The notes below the pieces were generated by a model. It was not told the origin of the DNA. It made no database searches and saw only the letters and a list, made by a program, of their open reading frames with translations. DNA of 64,000 nucleotides. Origin: Desulfoscipio geothermicus. GTDB taxonomy: Bacteria > Bacillota > Desulfotomaculia > Desulfotomaculales > Desulfallaceae. The stretch covers positions 107,817-171,816 of the forward strand of contig JAENYS010000004.1 in the NCBI GenBank assembly GCA_016841645.1, in the 5' to 3' direction. Positions 44,919-53,408 of the stretch are shown piece by piece. Each line of letters starts with the position of its first letter. Position 1 is the stretch's first letter. A program made the translations under genes and the position numbers.

Positions 44919-45713
44919 TTAATCATCTCTCCTTTCATTGTAGTACCAGGGCATAGCCAGGTGGGCCAGCAATTCAATAACAGCGTAAATAAGCAAACTA
45001 ACCAGTATAATAATTAAAATAGCGGCGAAAACCCTGTCCAACTGGTAGGCATGGGTGGCCCTGGTCATAAACACTCCGAGACCGTTTACCGCGCCTAGCC
45101 ATTCACCGATAACCGCCCCCATAACCGAATAAGTGCCCGCGATTTTAAGGCCGGCAAAAAAAGAGGGCAGGGCTGCGGGAAACCGCACCAGCCGGATGAC
45201 CTGCCAGCGGGAATAGCCCATGACCCGTAGCAAATTAACCATATCGCAATCCGCAGATTGCATACCTTCCACCAAGCTGACCACCACCGGGAAAAAGCAA
45301 ACCAGGGCTACTACCACTACTTTTGGTAAAATGCCGTAACCGAACCAAATGATAAACAGCGGCGCAATGGAAATAATCGGCACAGTTTGGGAAACCACCA
45401 GCAGCGGGTAAATTCCCTGCCTTATCCAGGGGTGCAGATCCATCAGGGCAGCCAGCACCAGGGCTACCCCAACAGCTGCCGCAAGTCCCGTCACCGCCTC
45501 CAGCAAGGTACTTTGGGAATGACGTGCCAGCAGCGGCAGCATGTCCCCAAGTGTGTTAAGCACCTGGCTGAGCGCCGGCAGTATATATGGCTTGATATCC
45601 AATAAACGTACGCCGGCTTCCCAGGCTAAAAAGAAAGCCAGCAAGCAAAACAGTGCGGGCCAAAGTTTATCACCCATATTGACCGGCCTGTCAGCCTGGT
45701 TTAACCGCGACAT
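44919..45713 (-). CDS. ABC transporter permease (ThiX-like)
   Basis: A 264-residue permease with about six membrane segments and the cytoplasmic EAA loop SADCDMVNLLRVMGYSRWQVIRLVRFPAALP. It belongs with the TauT/NitT-type ATPase and NMT1-type binding protein next to it. The start overlaps the thiamine-binding protein gene by 13 bases, so the operon is tightly coupled. Confidence 0.87.
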   Translation of the reverse strand: MSRLNQADRPVNMGDKLWPALFCLLAFFLAWEAGVRLLDIKPYILPALSQVLNTLGDMLPLLARHSQSTLLEAVTGLAAAVGVALVLAALMDLHPWIRQGIYPLLVVSQTVPIISIAPLFIIWFGYGILPKVVVVALVCFFPVVVSLVEGMQSADCDMVNLLRVMGYSRWQVIRLVRFPAALPSFFAGLKIAGTYSVMGAVIGEWLGAVNGLGVFMTRATHAYQLDRVFAAILIIILVSLLIYAVIELLAHLAMPWYYNERRDD

Positions 45714-46000
45714 GGCCTGTATTTGTCCACTTTTTCCGCCATAGTTACACCTTCGGTCGCATAGTCTATTTTAATCACTGTAATCACCCGGCGTGACCCC
45801 GCGTCAACACAAGCTTGCTGTGCCTTTTTCACTATCTCCAGCAGCTCATCCAGCTCCCCTTCCATAGTAGTTTCCATCGGGCCTACTTCATACGGGACAC
45901 CGGAATGCTGCACCACTTCAATGGCCTTGTCCACCACTGCATAGATATCTCCATCAGGCACCTGAGGCAATACCTGAAAACTAACATTAATCACCGGCAT
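45701..46000 (-). CDS. MTH1187/YkoF-type thiamine-binding protein
   Basis: A 99-residue ferredoxin-fold protein of the thiamine-binding (PF01910) family. MPVINVSFQVLPQVPD, SGVPYEVGPMETTMEG and the central DELLEIVKKAQQACVDAGSRRV are typical. Members bind thiamine or HMP. I start it at 46000 after AAAGGAGCAGATCCTG. It sits between thiN and the transporter. Confidence 0.87.
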   Translation of the reverse strand: MPVINVSFQVLPQVPDGDIYAVVDKAIEVVQHSGVPYEVGPMETTMEGELDELLEIVKKAQQACVDAGSRRVITVIKIDYATEGVTMAEKVDKYRPCRG

Positions 46001-46072
46001 CAGGATCTGCTCCTTTCTTTGCATGAGCCAACTTTTGTTTACACTGGTTTACTTTTGCGTAGTTCATAACAT

Positions 46073-46711
46073 TTAATAAACTTTGATCAGCAACATTAAT
46101 CCAGAGGCAATGGAAATATTCGCTATGGCCACGGCCAACCGGTTGCTTACACCGTACGGATTGCCTATGCTGAAGGTAGCATCCTGCAGCGGCCACCGAG
46201 CACCTTGTACGCACACACCGGTGACTTTTTCGGTAAGCGGCAGCAGCGAAAATAAATCGCCGGGCCTACCCTCCACCACGGCGGGCTGCTGGGGTGTCAC
46301 CAGGCTGATTTCATTGTACTCATTGATAACCCTGGCCAAAACCTGATGTTCCAGAGCTACCCGCAGCAAGTGCACATTGGCCAGAGTATGGTCAAAACGA
46401 GTACCGGTAGCCCCCAAGATAATGATTTCATCCGGGCTATCGGCCAGCGCCACAGCTAAACCCAGGGCAGTGTCAGTGTCATCCTTCTCGGCGGGATAAT
46501 CCTTTATGACCACCCCCTGCCGTCGGAAACCATCCAATACTGAGTGGTCGATAGAATCCATATCCCCAACGATGACATGGGGAACCATTCCCAAAGCAGC
46601 GGCGTACTTTGCCCCGCTGTCCACACAGATCAACCGGTCTGCTTTGGTAAGAACGCCGGCCAGCCAATGTAAATTGTTAACTGTGCCTCCCGTTAATAAA
46701 ACACAGCGCAT
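46073..46711 (-). CDS. thiN: Thiamine pyrophosphokinase
   Basis: A 212-residue enzyme that converts thiamine to thiamine pyrophosphate with ATP. It has the family motifs ICVDSGAKYAAALGMVPHVIVGDMDSID, EKDDTDTALGLA and GATGTRFDHTLANVHLL. It is the first gene after the TPP riboswitch and the last step of salvage for what the downstream transporter brings in. Confidence 0.93.
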   Translation of the reverse strand: MRCVLLTGGTVNNLHWLAGVLTKADRLICVDSGAKYAAALGMVPHVIVGDMDSIDHSVLDGFRRQGVVIKDYPAEKDDTDTALGLAVALADSPDEIIILGATGTRFDHTLANVHLLRVALEHQVLARVINEYNEISLVTPQQPAVVEGRPGDLFSLLPLTEKVTGVCVQGARWPLQDATFSIGNPYGVSNRLAVAIANISIASGLMLLIKVY

Positions 46712-46756
46712 CCATTCACCTCATCCGCTTAAATTTATACGCAGGGTATAAATCAA

Positions 46757-46886
46757 AGGCGCACCCGGCAGGTCAGGTGCGCGTAATATTATCCGTTTCT
46801 ACCTTGCCTACGCGGGCATTACCCCGATCAGGTTCACGGGTCAGGTACTTACAGTCCTTTCTCAGCCCATATAAAGAGCTCCCCCA
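46757..46886 (-). promoter_or_regulatory. TPP riboswitch (THI element) with terminator
   Basis: The minus strand reads GGGGGAGC, GCTGAGA (46860-46866), ACCTGA, ACCTGATC-GGG and GTAATGCCCGCGTAGG, the ordered THI-box blocks of a TPP riboswitch. It is followed by a hairpin GCGCACC / GGTGCGC with TTTGATTT (46757-46783), an intrinsic terminator as expression platform. TPP binding would end transcription before thiN and the transporter genes. Confidence 0.94.
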
Positions 46887-46907
46887 GTTAGTATATAGTT
46901 TTTCTTT

Positions 46908-46935
46908 ATTATATATTATTGTAAACTACAGTCAA
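46908..46935 (-). promoter_or_regulatory. Promoter of the thiamine operon
   Basis: TTGACT (46930-46935) and TATAAT (46908-46913) with a 16-base spacer on the minus strand, about 20 bases before the TPP riboswitch. Confidence 0.8.
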
Positions 46936-46970
46936 CATTTAACCGCACCGGCTAATGACTACGTCAATTG

Positions 46971-47708
46971 CTAAACCGACAGCAGCCTACTTTTTTTAAA
47001 TGGCTGGAGCAGCCGCTGCACAGTCAGGACCTTAACTTCACCCGCCAGCAAGCTTTTTAACCCGCCTTTATAAACAACAACCCCCTCATCTATAACCGCC
47101 ACATTATCCGTCAGGTAGGGAATTTCGTTTAAATCATGAGTGACAAAAACAATGTTGGCACCGGTATCGGCCAGTTGCAAGCCCAAGTCTTCTAAAAGTT
47201 CCAGCCGGGTTGAAAAATCCAGCGCTGAGAAAGGTTCGTCCAAAAAAATAACCTCCGGTTCCAAAACAAAAGCCCTGGCCAGGCTAACCCGCTGCGCCTC
47301 GCCACCTGATAGATTTAGCGGCTTGCGATTGCGTAGAGCCAATATTTTAAACCTGTCCAGCCAGTAATCCACCCGGCGCTTTCTTTCTGCAGCGTCAATA
47401 CCCCGAAAATGCATGCCTTGAGCCACATTATTAAACACAGTAGTATTTAATAAAAGCGGTTCCTGGAACACCACGGCCATACGCCTGCGAAAGGCCAGGC
47501 TGTTCTTGCCCGTTACCTTCTCCCCCCGGAAAAAAACTTCCCCGGTCGTTGGGATTTCCAGCAAAGCAAGCGTCTTCAATAAAGTGCTCTTGCCCGCCCC
47601 GTTGGGGCCAATCACTGCCAGCCGTTCCCCTTCCGCCAAGTGAAGGTCGTTTACCTGTAAAATAGTCTTTTTGTCCCTTACCACTACTATGTCTTTTAAT
47701 CTTAACAT
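46971..47708 (-). CDS. ABC transporter ATP-binding protein, tungstate (TupC)-like, orphan
   Basis: A 245-residue ATPase. Walker A GPNGAGKST, signature LSGGEAQRVSLA, Walker B IFLDEPFSALD and switch VTHDLNEI. Its closest visible kin are TupC/WtpC-type tungstate or molybdate ATPases by the FRRRMAVVFQEPLLLNTTVFNNVAQG stretch. No permease or binding protein is adjacent. I start it at 47708; the ATG at 47729 lies within the ribosome site. The symbol is withheld because of the missing partners. Confidence 0.72.
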   Translation of the reverse strand: MLRLKDIVVVRDKKTILQVNDLHLAEGERLAVIGPNGAGKSTLLKTLALLEIPTTGEVFFRGEKVTGKNSLAFRRRMAVVFQEPLLLNTTVFNNVAQGMHFRGIDAAERKRRVDYWLDRFKILALRNRKPLNLSGGEAQRVSLARAFVLEPEVIFLDEPFSALDFSTRLELLEDLGLQLADTGANIVFVTHDLNEIPYLTDNVAVIDEGVVVYKGGLKSLLAGEVKVLTVQRLLQPFKKSRLLSV

Positions 47709-48015
47709 AAAGATTAATTGCTCCCTCATTTATAACTGTTTAAACTAGTTTTTTTCCACTTCCGTCTCATTTGTCATGTGTACTATGAATACCCTATTAT
47801 TTGCCTGCATTGTTGTAAACAGTATGCCATATACGAGTCAACGTGGCAAGCAAACTTTTCAACCGGTCATTTAACAAAAAAAATTTAGCTTAATTTCGAC
47901 TCAACTCATCTATAGGTATTGCTTTTTACAAAAAACATACTATAAACTAAAATATATATCTGGCCTGAAACAAAAACATAATGGTAAAAAAACCCAGCAA
48001 ACAGGAGGTTTACCA

Positions 48016-48267
48016 ATGCGCATTGTAAATGTTATGGAAATACTGGTCAGCGATATTATTAACGAACTTATGATTCAAGAGAAAATATGCGACTGTCCTA
48101 GATGCAAACTGGATATTGCCGCCATCGCCCTAAATAACCTGCAGCCCAATTATATTGTCACCCTGGAAGGTGAAATTTATAAATCGAACTTGACCCAATA
48201 CCGCATTGACGCTATGCAAATGGTTTTAAAAGCCATAAAAATTGTTGAAAAACAACCCCACCATTAA
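48016..48267 (+). CDS. ComFB family protein
   Basis: An 83-residue protein of the late competence ComFB (PF10719) family, with MEILVSDIINELM, DCPRCKLDIAAIALNNLQPNY and YRIDAMQMVLKAI. The CPRC pair may bind metal. Related proteins elsewhere have been reported to bind c-di-GMP, which fits other signs of that signal in the window. It follows AAACAGGAGGTTTACCA. Confidence 0.88.
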   Translation: MRIVNVMEILVSDIINELMIQEKICDCPRCKLDIAAIALNNLQPNYIVTLEGEIYKSNLTQYRIDAMQMVLKAIKIVEKQPHH

Positions 48268-48324
48268 ATTAGCCACTAATTAGTCAATTAAGAATTATTA
48301 ACTTATATATGTGGAGCGCTGAGC

Positions 48325-48579
48325 ATGTTCATAACATATCTAACGGTTATCAACATTATTGCATTTGGCCTATTCGGCTTGGATAAACACCGCGCTCGGC
48401 ATCAACTGTTCCGAATTTCAGAAAAAAACCTGTTTATGACGGTCTTAGCGGGGGGATCAGCCGGATCGCTGGTGGGCATGTATTTTTGGCACCATAAGAC
48501 CAAGCATGTGCAATTTACCGTGGGCATACCAGCTATTATGCTGGTACAAATATTGCTTATTTTTTTATTCCCGTGGTAG
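48325..48579 (+). CDS. DUF1294 membrane protein
   Basis: An 84-residue membrane protein with about three segments and the DUF1294 signature FGLFGLDKHRARHQLFRISEKNLFMTVLAGGSAGSLVGMYFWHHKTKH. Function unknown. Confidence 0.88.
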   Translation: MFITYLTVINIIAFGLFGLDKHRARHQLFRISEKNLFMTVLAGGSAGSLVGMYFWHHKTKHVQFTVGIPAIMLVQILLIFLFPW

Positions 48580-48763
48580 GTATCAAAAAGTGAAAAATTT
48601 ATGCAAAATCGCCGGTTTCTAACCGGCAATTTTTATATCTAAAACCGTAAGCATGCCGAACACATATCTACGCCCCAGCACTATAACAAAATCCAGCATA
48701 TTATTCTTTTTTGCTTCATTATGATAATATATATGATAATTAAAATAATTGGAGGATTATTTT

Positions 48764-49546
48764 ATGATCGACCCCGTGGCCGTACAATTCGGTCCTCTAG
48801 CCATTAGATGGTATGGCGTCATTATGGCCACTGCCTTTTTGCTGGGGATTTGGCTAGCTCACTGCAGGGCACAGCAAAATAACATCGATCCCAACCATAT
48901 ATTTAATATGGTCACCATAATCATACCTGCTTCCATCATCGGTGCCCGGCTTTATTATGTTTTATTTACCTGGGAAAACTACCGGCTTGAGCCGCTGGAA
49001 GTGCTGGCCATCTGGCACGGCGGACTGGCCATTCACGGTGGCATCATCGGCGGACTGCTGGCCGGACTATTTTATTTGCGCAAATACAAGCTCCCCACCT
49101 GGCAAACCGCCGATATTGTTGCACCAAGTTTAATTTTGGGACAAGCTATCGGGCGCTGGGGTAATTTTATCAATCAGGAAGCCCACGGTGGACCGGTGAC
49201 GGAACAGTTTATCAGCCATTTTCCAGCCTTTATAAAAAATCAAATGTTTATCCAAGGTCAGTATTACCACCCCACCTTTATTTACGAGTCAATGTGGAAC
49301 CTTATAGTTTTTGTTATCCTTACCTTGAGGTGGCCACGGAAAAAGACCGATGGCGAAATTGCTTTTTTATACCTGATCCTTTACTCTATCGGGCGTTTCT
49401 TCGTAGAAGCGCTGCGCACCGATAGCTTGATGCTCGGCCCTTTACGAGTGGCTCAATTGGTCAGCGTAACTTTAATAATAATTGGCGCGGCCGGCATATT
49501 GATACAGCGCCAAATAAGTAAAAAAAAATCCCGATCGGAATTTTAA
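48764..49546 (+). CDS. lgt: Prolipoprotein diacylglyceryl transferase
   Basis: A 260-residue membrane enzyme that attaches diacylglycerol to the lipobox cysteine of prolipoproteins. It would serve ThiY and GerM-like lipoproteins in this window. The signature GRWGNFINQEAHGG is present, with HGGLAIHGGIIGG and RFFVEALRTDSL. I start it at 48764 after GGAGGATTATTTT; the TTG at 48749 lies in the ribosome site. Confidence 0.95.
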   Translation: MIDPVAVQFGPLAIRWYGVIMATAFLLGIWLAHCRAQQNNIDPNHIFNMVTIIIPASIIGARLYYVLFTWENYRLEPLEVLAIWHGGLAIHGGIIGGLLAGLFYLRKYKLPTWQTADIVAPSLILGQAIGRWGNFINQEAHGGPVTEQFISHFPAFIKNQMFIQGQYYHPTFIYESMWNLIVFVILTLRWPRKKTDGEIAFLYLILYSIGRFFVEALRTDSLMLGPLRVAQLVSVTLIIIGAAGILIQRQISKKKSRSEF

Positions 49547-49810
49547 AACGGGATTAAACTTAATAATACATATATCAAATAAATAATAGGAGGTAATTTA
49601 TGAACTAATTAATATATTTCGACACTCTTCGTCAATGTCCTTCCAATTAAGAACTGTAATATAAATCCAGTTGGAAGCACAGCACCCTTGTCCACGTATT
49701 GGGGCTACAGTTCCATGAACGCTGCGTCGCTTTACTTGCCCAGGTGACCATTTTATGGTAAGCTTCTAAATGAGATAATCCCCTATAATGCTCCAAAGGA
49801 GGAGCCTGTT
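49547..49810. other. Possible structured leader upstream of ftsK/spoIIIE
   Basis: About 260 bases. At 49590 an AGGAGGTAATTT site precedes an ATG whose frame stops after two codons. From 49640 a hairpin CTTCCAA-CTG / CAG-TTGGAAG forms, followed by GC-rich short inverted repeats (GTTCCATGAAC and a CAGC/GCTG pair) to about 49780. The sequence looks like a structured RNA but matches no family I know. It ends just before the AAAGGAGGAGC ribosome site of the next gene. Confidence 0.35.
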
Positions 49811-52081
49811 TTGACAAAGTCCGCTAAAAATAGAACCGCTCCGCCTAAATCAGGCCCCGGTATTATACTTGATATAGCCGGTCTTACTCTTATTGCCTTA
49901 TCATTAATTGGCCTGGCAGGCTTATTTACCGGCACCGTAGGTTCCATTGGTACAGTTGGATTACTAATTGAAAAAGGTATGAAAATGCTGGCCGGGTCAG
50001 GTTATGTGGTTCTATTGGTACTACTTATACCGATTGGCTTAAAGCTGATGAGCCACAACAGGTGGCGGGTTAATAGCCGTTTTTGGGGACTGCTGGTTCT
50101 TTTCGGCAGCTTACAAATATTTCTGCACCGGCACATATCCTTGTCGGAATCATTCAGCACCGGCTTGGCGGGACAAGGTGGGGGGCTGTCCGGAGCCACT
50201 TTGTGTTATGCGTTGAAATACTGCTTTGGCAGCGTAGGTACATATATATTTATTGTTTTGTTTGTTTTAGTAGGCATTAGCCTTTGCACAGGTGGCTCAA
50301 TCAAGGAGCTGACGATAAATAGCTGGTTTAAGTCTAAAGCCGCGGCAGCCCGTTTGGTCAAACTGATTATGAATTTTTTGTATACCGAAGTAGATGAAAC
50401 AGAAAAGTCCCACGGGAAAAAGGATCTGGCCGAAGAATTTGCACCACCGGTTATTGATATGTCCCGATCCTCCAATGCCTTAGCTGAACAAGCCGGCGAT
50501 AAAGACACACCTAAGACCTCGATGCCGGATACCTTGCTGCCGCAGGATGACTCACCCGGGGGACAACCGGATGACTTACCTGCACTGCAAGCTGAATCAC
50601 CGTCCAAAGGGCAGAAATACCTCCTGCCACCGCTTAACCTGCTGGCCCCCCTGCCGAACCAGGTGGATAACCAGACCGGCCGTGACGTTAATCAACGTAT
50701 CAAAGTACTGGAACAAATATTGGACAGTTTCGGCATCAAGGCCCGGGTTACCCATGTTTCCGTAGGTCCTTCCATTACCAGATATGAACTGCAACCACCG
50801 CCGGGTGTCAAAGTAAGCAAAATCGTAGGCTTATCAGACGATATTGCCCTTGGAATGGCTTCCGCCGGAGTTCGCATTGAAGCCCCCATACCCGGCAAAG
50901 CTGCGGTAGGTATTGAGGTGCCCAACGGTGAAGTCGCTGCCGTGGCACTGCGTGAATTGCTGGAGGACAAGACGTTTGCCGGCTCGACCTCCCGGCTCAC
51001 TATCGCCCTGGGCAAAGATATCGCCGGAGCGGCAGTGACAGCGGATCTGGCTAAAATGCCACACCTGCTGATTGCCGGTGCCACCGGCTCGGGCAAAAGC
51101 GTGTGCGTAAACACTATCATCTGCAGTATTCTTTATAAGGCAACCCCAAGTGAAGTTAAGTTTTTAATGGTGGATCCTAAGATGGTCGAATTGACCAATT
51201 ACAACGGCATTCCCCATTTAGTTAGCCCGGTGGTGACTAACGCTAAAAAAGCCGCCGGGGCGCTGCGCTGGGCGGTACGGGAAATGGAGACCCGCTACGA
51301 CCTGTTTGCGGCGGCGGGTGTGAGGGACATTACCCGTTATAATGCCTTGTTTGGAGAATTTGAGCTGGAACCCGGGCAAACTCCACTTCCTTATATTGTG
51401 GTAATTATTGATGAACTGGCCGATTTAATGATGGTGGCACCGGCGGATGTAGAAGACGCCATTTGCCGACTGGCCCAAATGGCCCGGGCAGCCGGAATCC
51501 ACCTGGTGGTTGCCACCCAGCGTCCTTCGGTGGACGTAATCACCGGTCTAATCAAAGCCAACATACCCTCCCGTATTTCCTTTGCGGTTTCCAGCCAGAC
51601 TGACTCCCGCACCATCCTGGATATGGGCGGGGCGGAAAAGCTACTGGGCAAGGGGGACATGCTGTTTTACCCGGTGGGAGCGGCCAAGCCGGTACGGGTG
51701 CAGGGTGCCTTTATATCTGATAAAGATGTGGAAAACCTAGTAGACTTTCTCAAGGACCAGGCCCGCCCGGTTTATAATGAGGCAGTTCTTGAGACACAGC
51801 CGGATGGCGATGCACCGACAATAGAGGAAAGTGATGATTTATTGCCCCAGGCCGCCAAGATATTTATCGAAAGCGGTACGGCTTCTATTTCAATGCTGCA
51901 GCGCCGGCTGCACATCGGCTATTCCCGTGCCGCCAGGCTGGTAGATATCATGGAGCAGCGGGGCATCGTAGGCGGCTTTGAAGGCAGCAAGCCCCGAGCC
52001 GTACTGATGACTATGGAACTGTACCAGCAGGTTTTCGAAAGCCAAGAGACATCTATAGAGACCAAAACTGCAGCATCTTGA
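49811..52081 (+). CDS. DNA translocase FtsK/SpoIIIE
   Basis: A 756-residue translocase. Four N-terminal membrane segments (about 18-170) are followed by a variable linker, the motor domain with Walker [14 protein letters not shown] (about 428) and Walker [12 protein letters not shown], and a C-terminal winged-helix gamma domain ([33 protein letters not shown]) that reads directional DNA motifs. It moves chromosomal DNA through septa at division or sporulation. The TTG start follows AAAGGAGGAGCCTGTTT. Naming between FtsK and SpoIIIE cannot be settled without the rest of the genome. Confidence 0.94.
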   Translation: MTKSAKNRTAPPKSGPGIILDIAGLTLIALSLIGLAGLFTGTVGSIGTVGLLIEKGMKMLAGSGYVVLLVLLIPIGLKLMSHNRWRVNSRFWGLLVLFGSLQIFLHRHISLSESFSTGLAGQGGGLSGATLCYALKYCFGSVGTYIFIVLFVLVGISLCTGGSIKELTINSWFKSKAAAARLVKLIMNFLYTEVDETEKSHGKKDLAEEFAPPVIDMSRSSNALAEQAGDKDTPKTSMPDTLLPQDDSPGGQPDDLPALQAESPSKGQKYLLPPLNLLAPLPNQVDNQTGRDVNQRIKVLEQILDSFGIKARVTHVSVGPSITRYELQPPPGVKVSKIVGLSDDIALGMASAGVRIEAPIPGKAAVGIEVPNGEVAAVALRELLEDKTFAGSTSRLTIALGKDIAGAAVTADLAKMPHLLIAGATGSGKSVCVNTIICSILYKATPSEVKFLMVDPKMVELTNYNGIPHLVSPVVTNAKKAAGALRWAVREMETRYDLFAAAGVRDITRYNALFGEFELEPGQTPLPYIVVIIDELADLMMVAPADVEDAICRLAQMARAAGIHLVVATQRPSVDVITGLIKANIPSRISFAVSSQTDSRTILDMGGAEKLLGKGDMLFYPVGAAKPVRVQGAFISDKDVENLVDFLKDQARPVYNEAVLETQPDGDAPTIEESDDLLPQAAKIFIESGTASISMLQRRLHIGYSRAARLVDIMEQRGIVGGFEGSKPRAVLMTMELYQQVFESQETSIETKTAAS

Positions 52082-52194
52082 AACACATGAATTTTATATA
52101 CTTTATTTAAAGGCAATCACTAAATCAATACGCCTGACCGGACTGTTAGACAAGGATATATATGGTTACAAAAATTGTCCCGGAGTTTACATAA

Positions 52195-52668
52195 TGAATA
52201 ATTTAACTAATTTATCGACAGCGCCACCACCAACGGGTGGCTTTAAATTGCTCTTACATGGCCGAAAAGATACAACTGGATCCTGATAAACTACCACAGC
52301 TATTTTGCAGCGCATTAATACATGACGCCGGTACTAGTACCTTTCGTGAAAAGACTGACCTGGAACAGTTTGAAATCACCGACCCCTGGAAGCACTGTGA
52401 GAAAGGGTACAACTTGTTAAACAATATTACAATTCTAGCATCTCTGGCCAAAATAATACTTCACCATCACGACCTCTGAGACGGGCAAAACCCGTCAGGT
52501 TTGTGCAAGCAGGGCCATTCCCTTGCCCAGTCGCATAATTTTTCCGGCAGACCGGTTAGATGTGCTGGCTTATCAGCACGGTAATATATTAGATCATCCA
52601 TGTTCGATCCTGAATTAGAAGTGGAGATATTAAAAGAAGGTCTAGTAGTGGATAATGATAATTGGTAA
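52195..52668 (+). pseudogene. Broken HD-GYP domain gene
   Basis: Pieces of a c-di-GMP phosphodiesterase-type HD-GYP domain can be read in order. The first piece is RHHQRVALNCSYMAEKIQLDPDKLPQLFCSALIHDAG (52215 onward). A frame with the segment AKIILHHHDL then ends in TGA where the family has Trp of HHHERWDG. After a frame change comes IPLPSRIIFPADRLDVLAYQHG, and a further one FDPELEVEILKEGLV ends at 52668. The N-terminus is missing. This is a decayed gene, not a working short protein. Confidence 0.75.
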
Positions 52669-52775
52669 AAAAAGCAATAACTTATTATAGTTAATAATAA
52701 CACAATAATAACTTTTACCTATTTTACATTCATACGATGTTACGATGTCTACTCTGAAAGGATGCTTTAAGGAAA

Positions 52776-53327
52776 ATGCCCATACTCACCCCCAAAGGTT
52801 ACCAATATATTTATCGCCTTACAGCTGAGCCGACACCGCTTCAAGATGATTGCGGTACTCTCTGCGGTAGTGTGTGCTGCCAACCGGGAAGAGATAATGA
52901 CCTTGGCGTATATTTATTTCCGGGAGAAGAAGTCATGTTTAGCCGCAGGGAAAACTGGCTTATTTGGGAAGCCCAGGATCCCACCGAACAATTATTTCCG
53001 GCTTCCTGGCCCACCCCTGTGTATTTTGTGCGCTGCACCAGTTTATGCCCCCGGGAGGCACGCCCGCTGGCCTGCCGTTTTTTCCCTCTAGCACCTCATC
53101 TTCAGCGGGACGGCAGTCTATTGTTTATTTACGAAACGCTGGATCTGCCTTACTACTGCCCACTAATAACCAGTAACCTACCCTTGCTAGATAAATTTAT
53201 CAAAACTGTAGCTGCAGCCTGGCAAGTGATGCTGAAAGACCCGCGCATACGCGATTTTGTGGAGGAAGAATCCCGCTACCGCGAAGCTCTAGAGACGCCA
53301 CTGCGAGTAATTGAAATGGGTGTATGA
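52776..53327 (+). CDS. YkgJ-like Cys-cluster (zinc/iron chelating) protein
   Basis: A 183-residue protein with a Cys-rich N-terminal half: CGTLCGSVCC (about 26-35) and CTSLCPREARPLACRFFP (about 88-107). This pattern fits the YkgJ/CxxCxxxxCC family of putative metal-binding proteins. No enzymatic function is known. The start at 52776 follows AAGGAAA. No operon partner. Confidence 0.7.
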   Translation: MPILTPKGYQYIYRLTAEPTPLQDDCGTLCGSVCCQPGRDNDLGVYLFPGEEVMFSRRENWLIWEAQDPTEQLFPASWPTPVYFVRCTSLCPREARPLACRFFPLAPHLQRDGSLLFIYETLDLPYYCPLITSNLPLLDKFIKTVAAAWQVMLKDPRIRDFVEEESRYREALETPLRVIEMGV

Positions 53328-53331
53328 AAAA

Positions 53332-53352
53332 ACCCGGCCGCATTAGACCGGG
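53332..53352 (+). terminator. Terminator after YkgJ-like gene
   Basis: Stem CCCGG / CCGGG around a 10-base loop, just after the stop codon. Confidence 0.5.
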
Positions 53353-53408
53353 CTCATAGATTGCTGATGTCACTTATAAGAGTACTTCCTTTGATTAATT
53401 TTTTAATT

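Noticed and set aside
49590..49790. 6S or SRP RNA between lgt and ftsK/spoIIIE
   Set aside because: I could not fit the conserved features of either RNA; kept only as an unassigned structured region.
52237..52479. Reading the HD-like frame as a working 80-residue protein
   Set aside because: HD-GYP sequence continues past the stop in other frames, so this is a broken larger gene.
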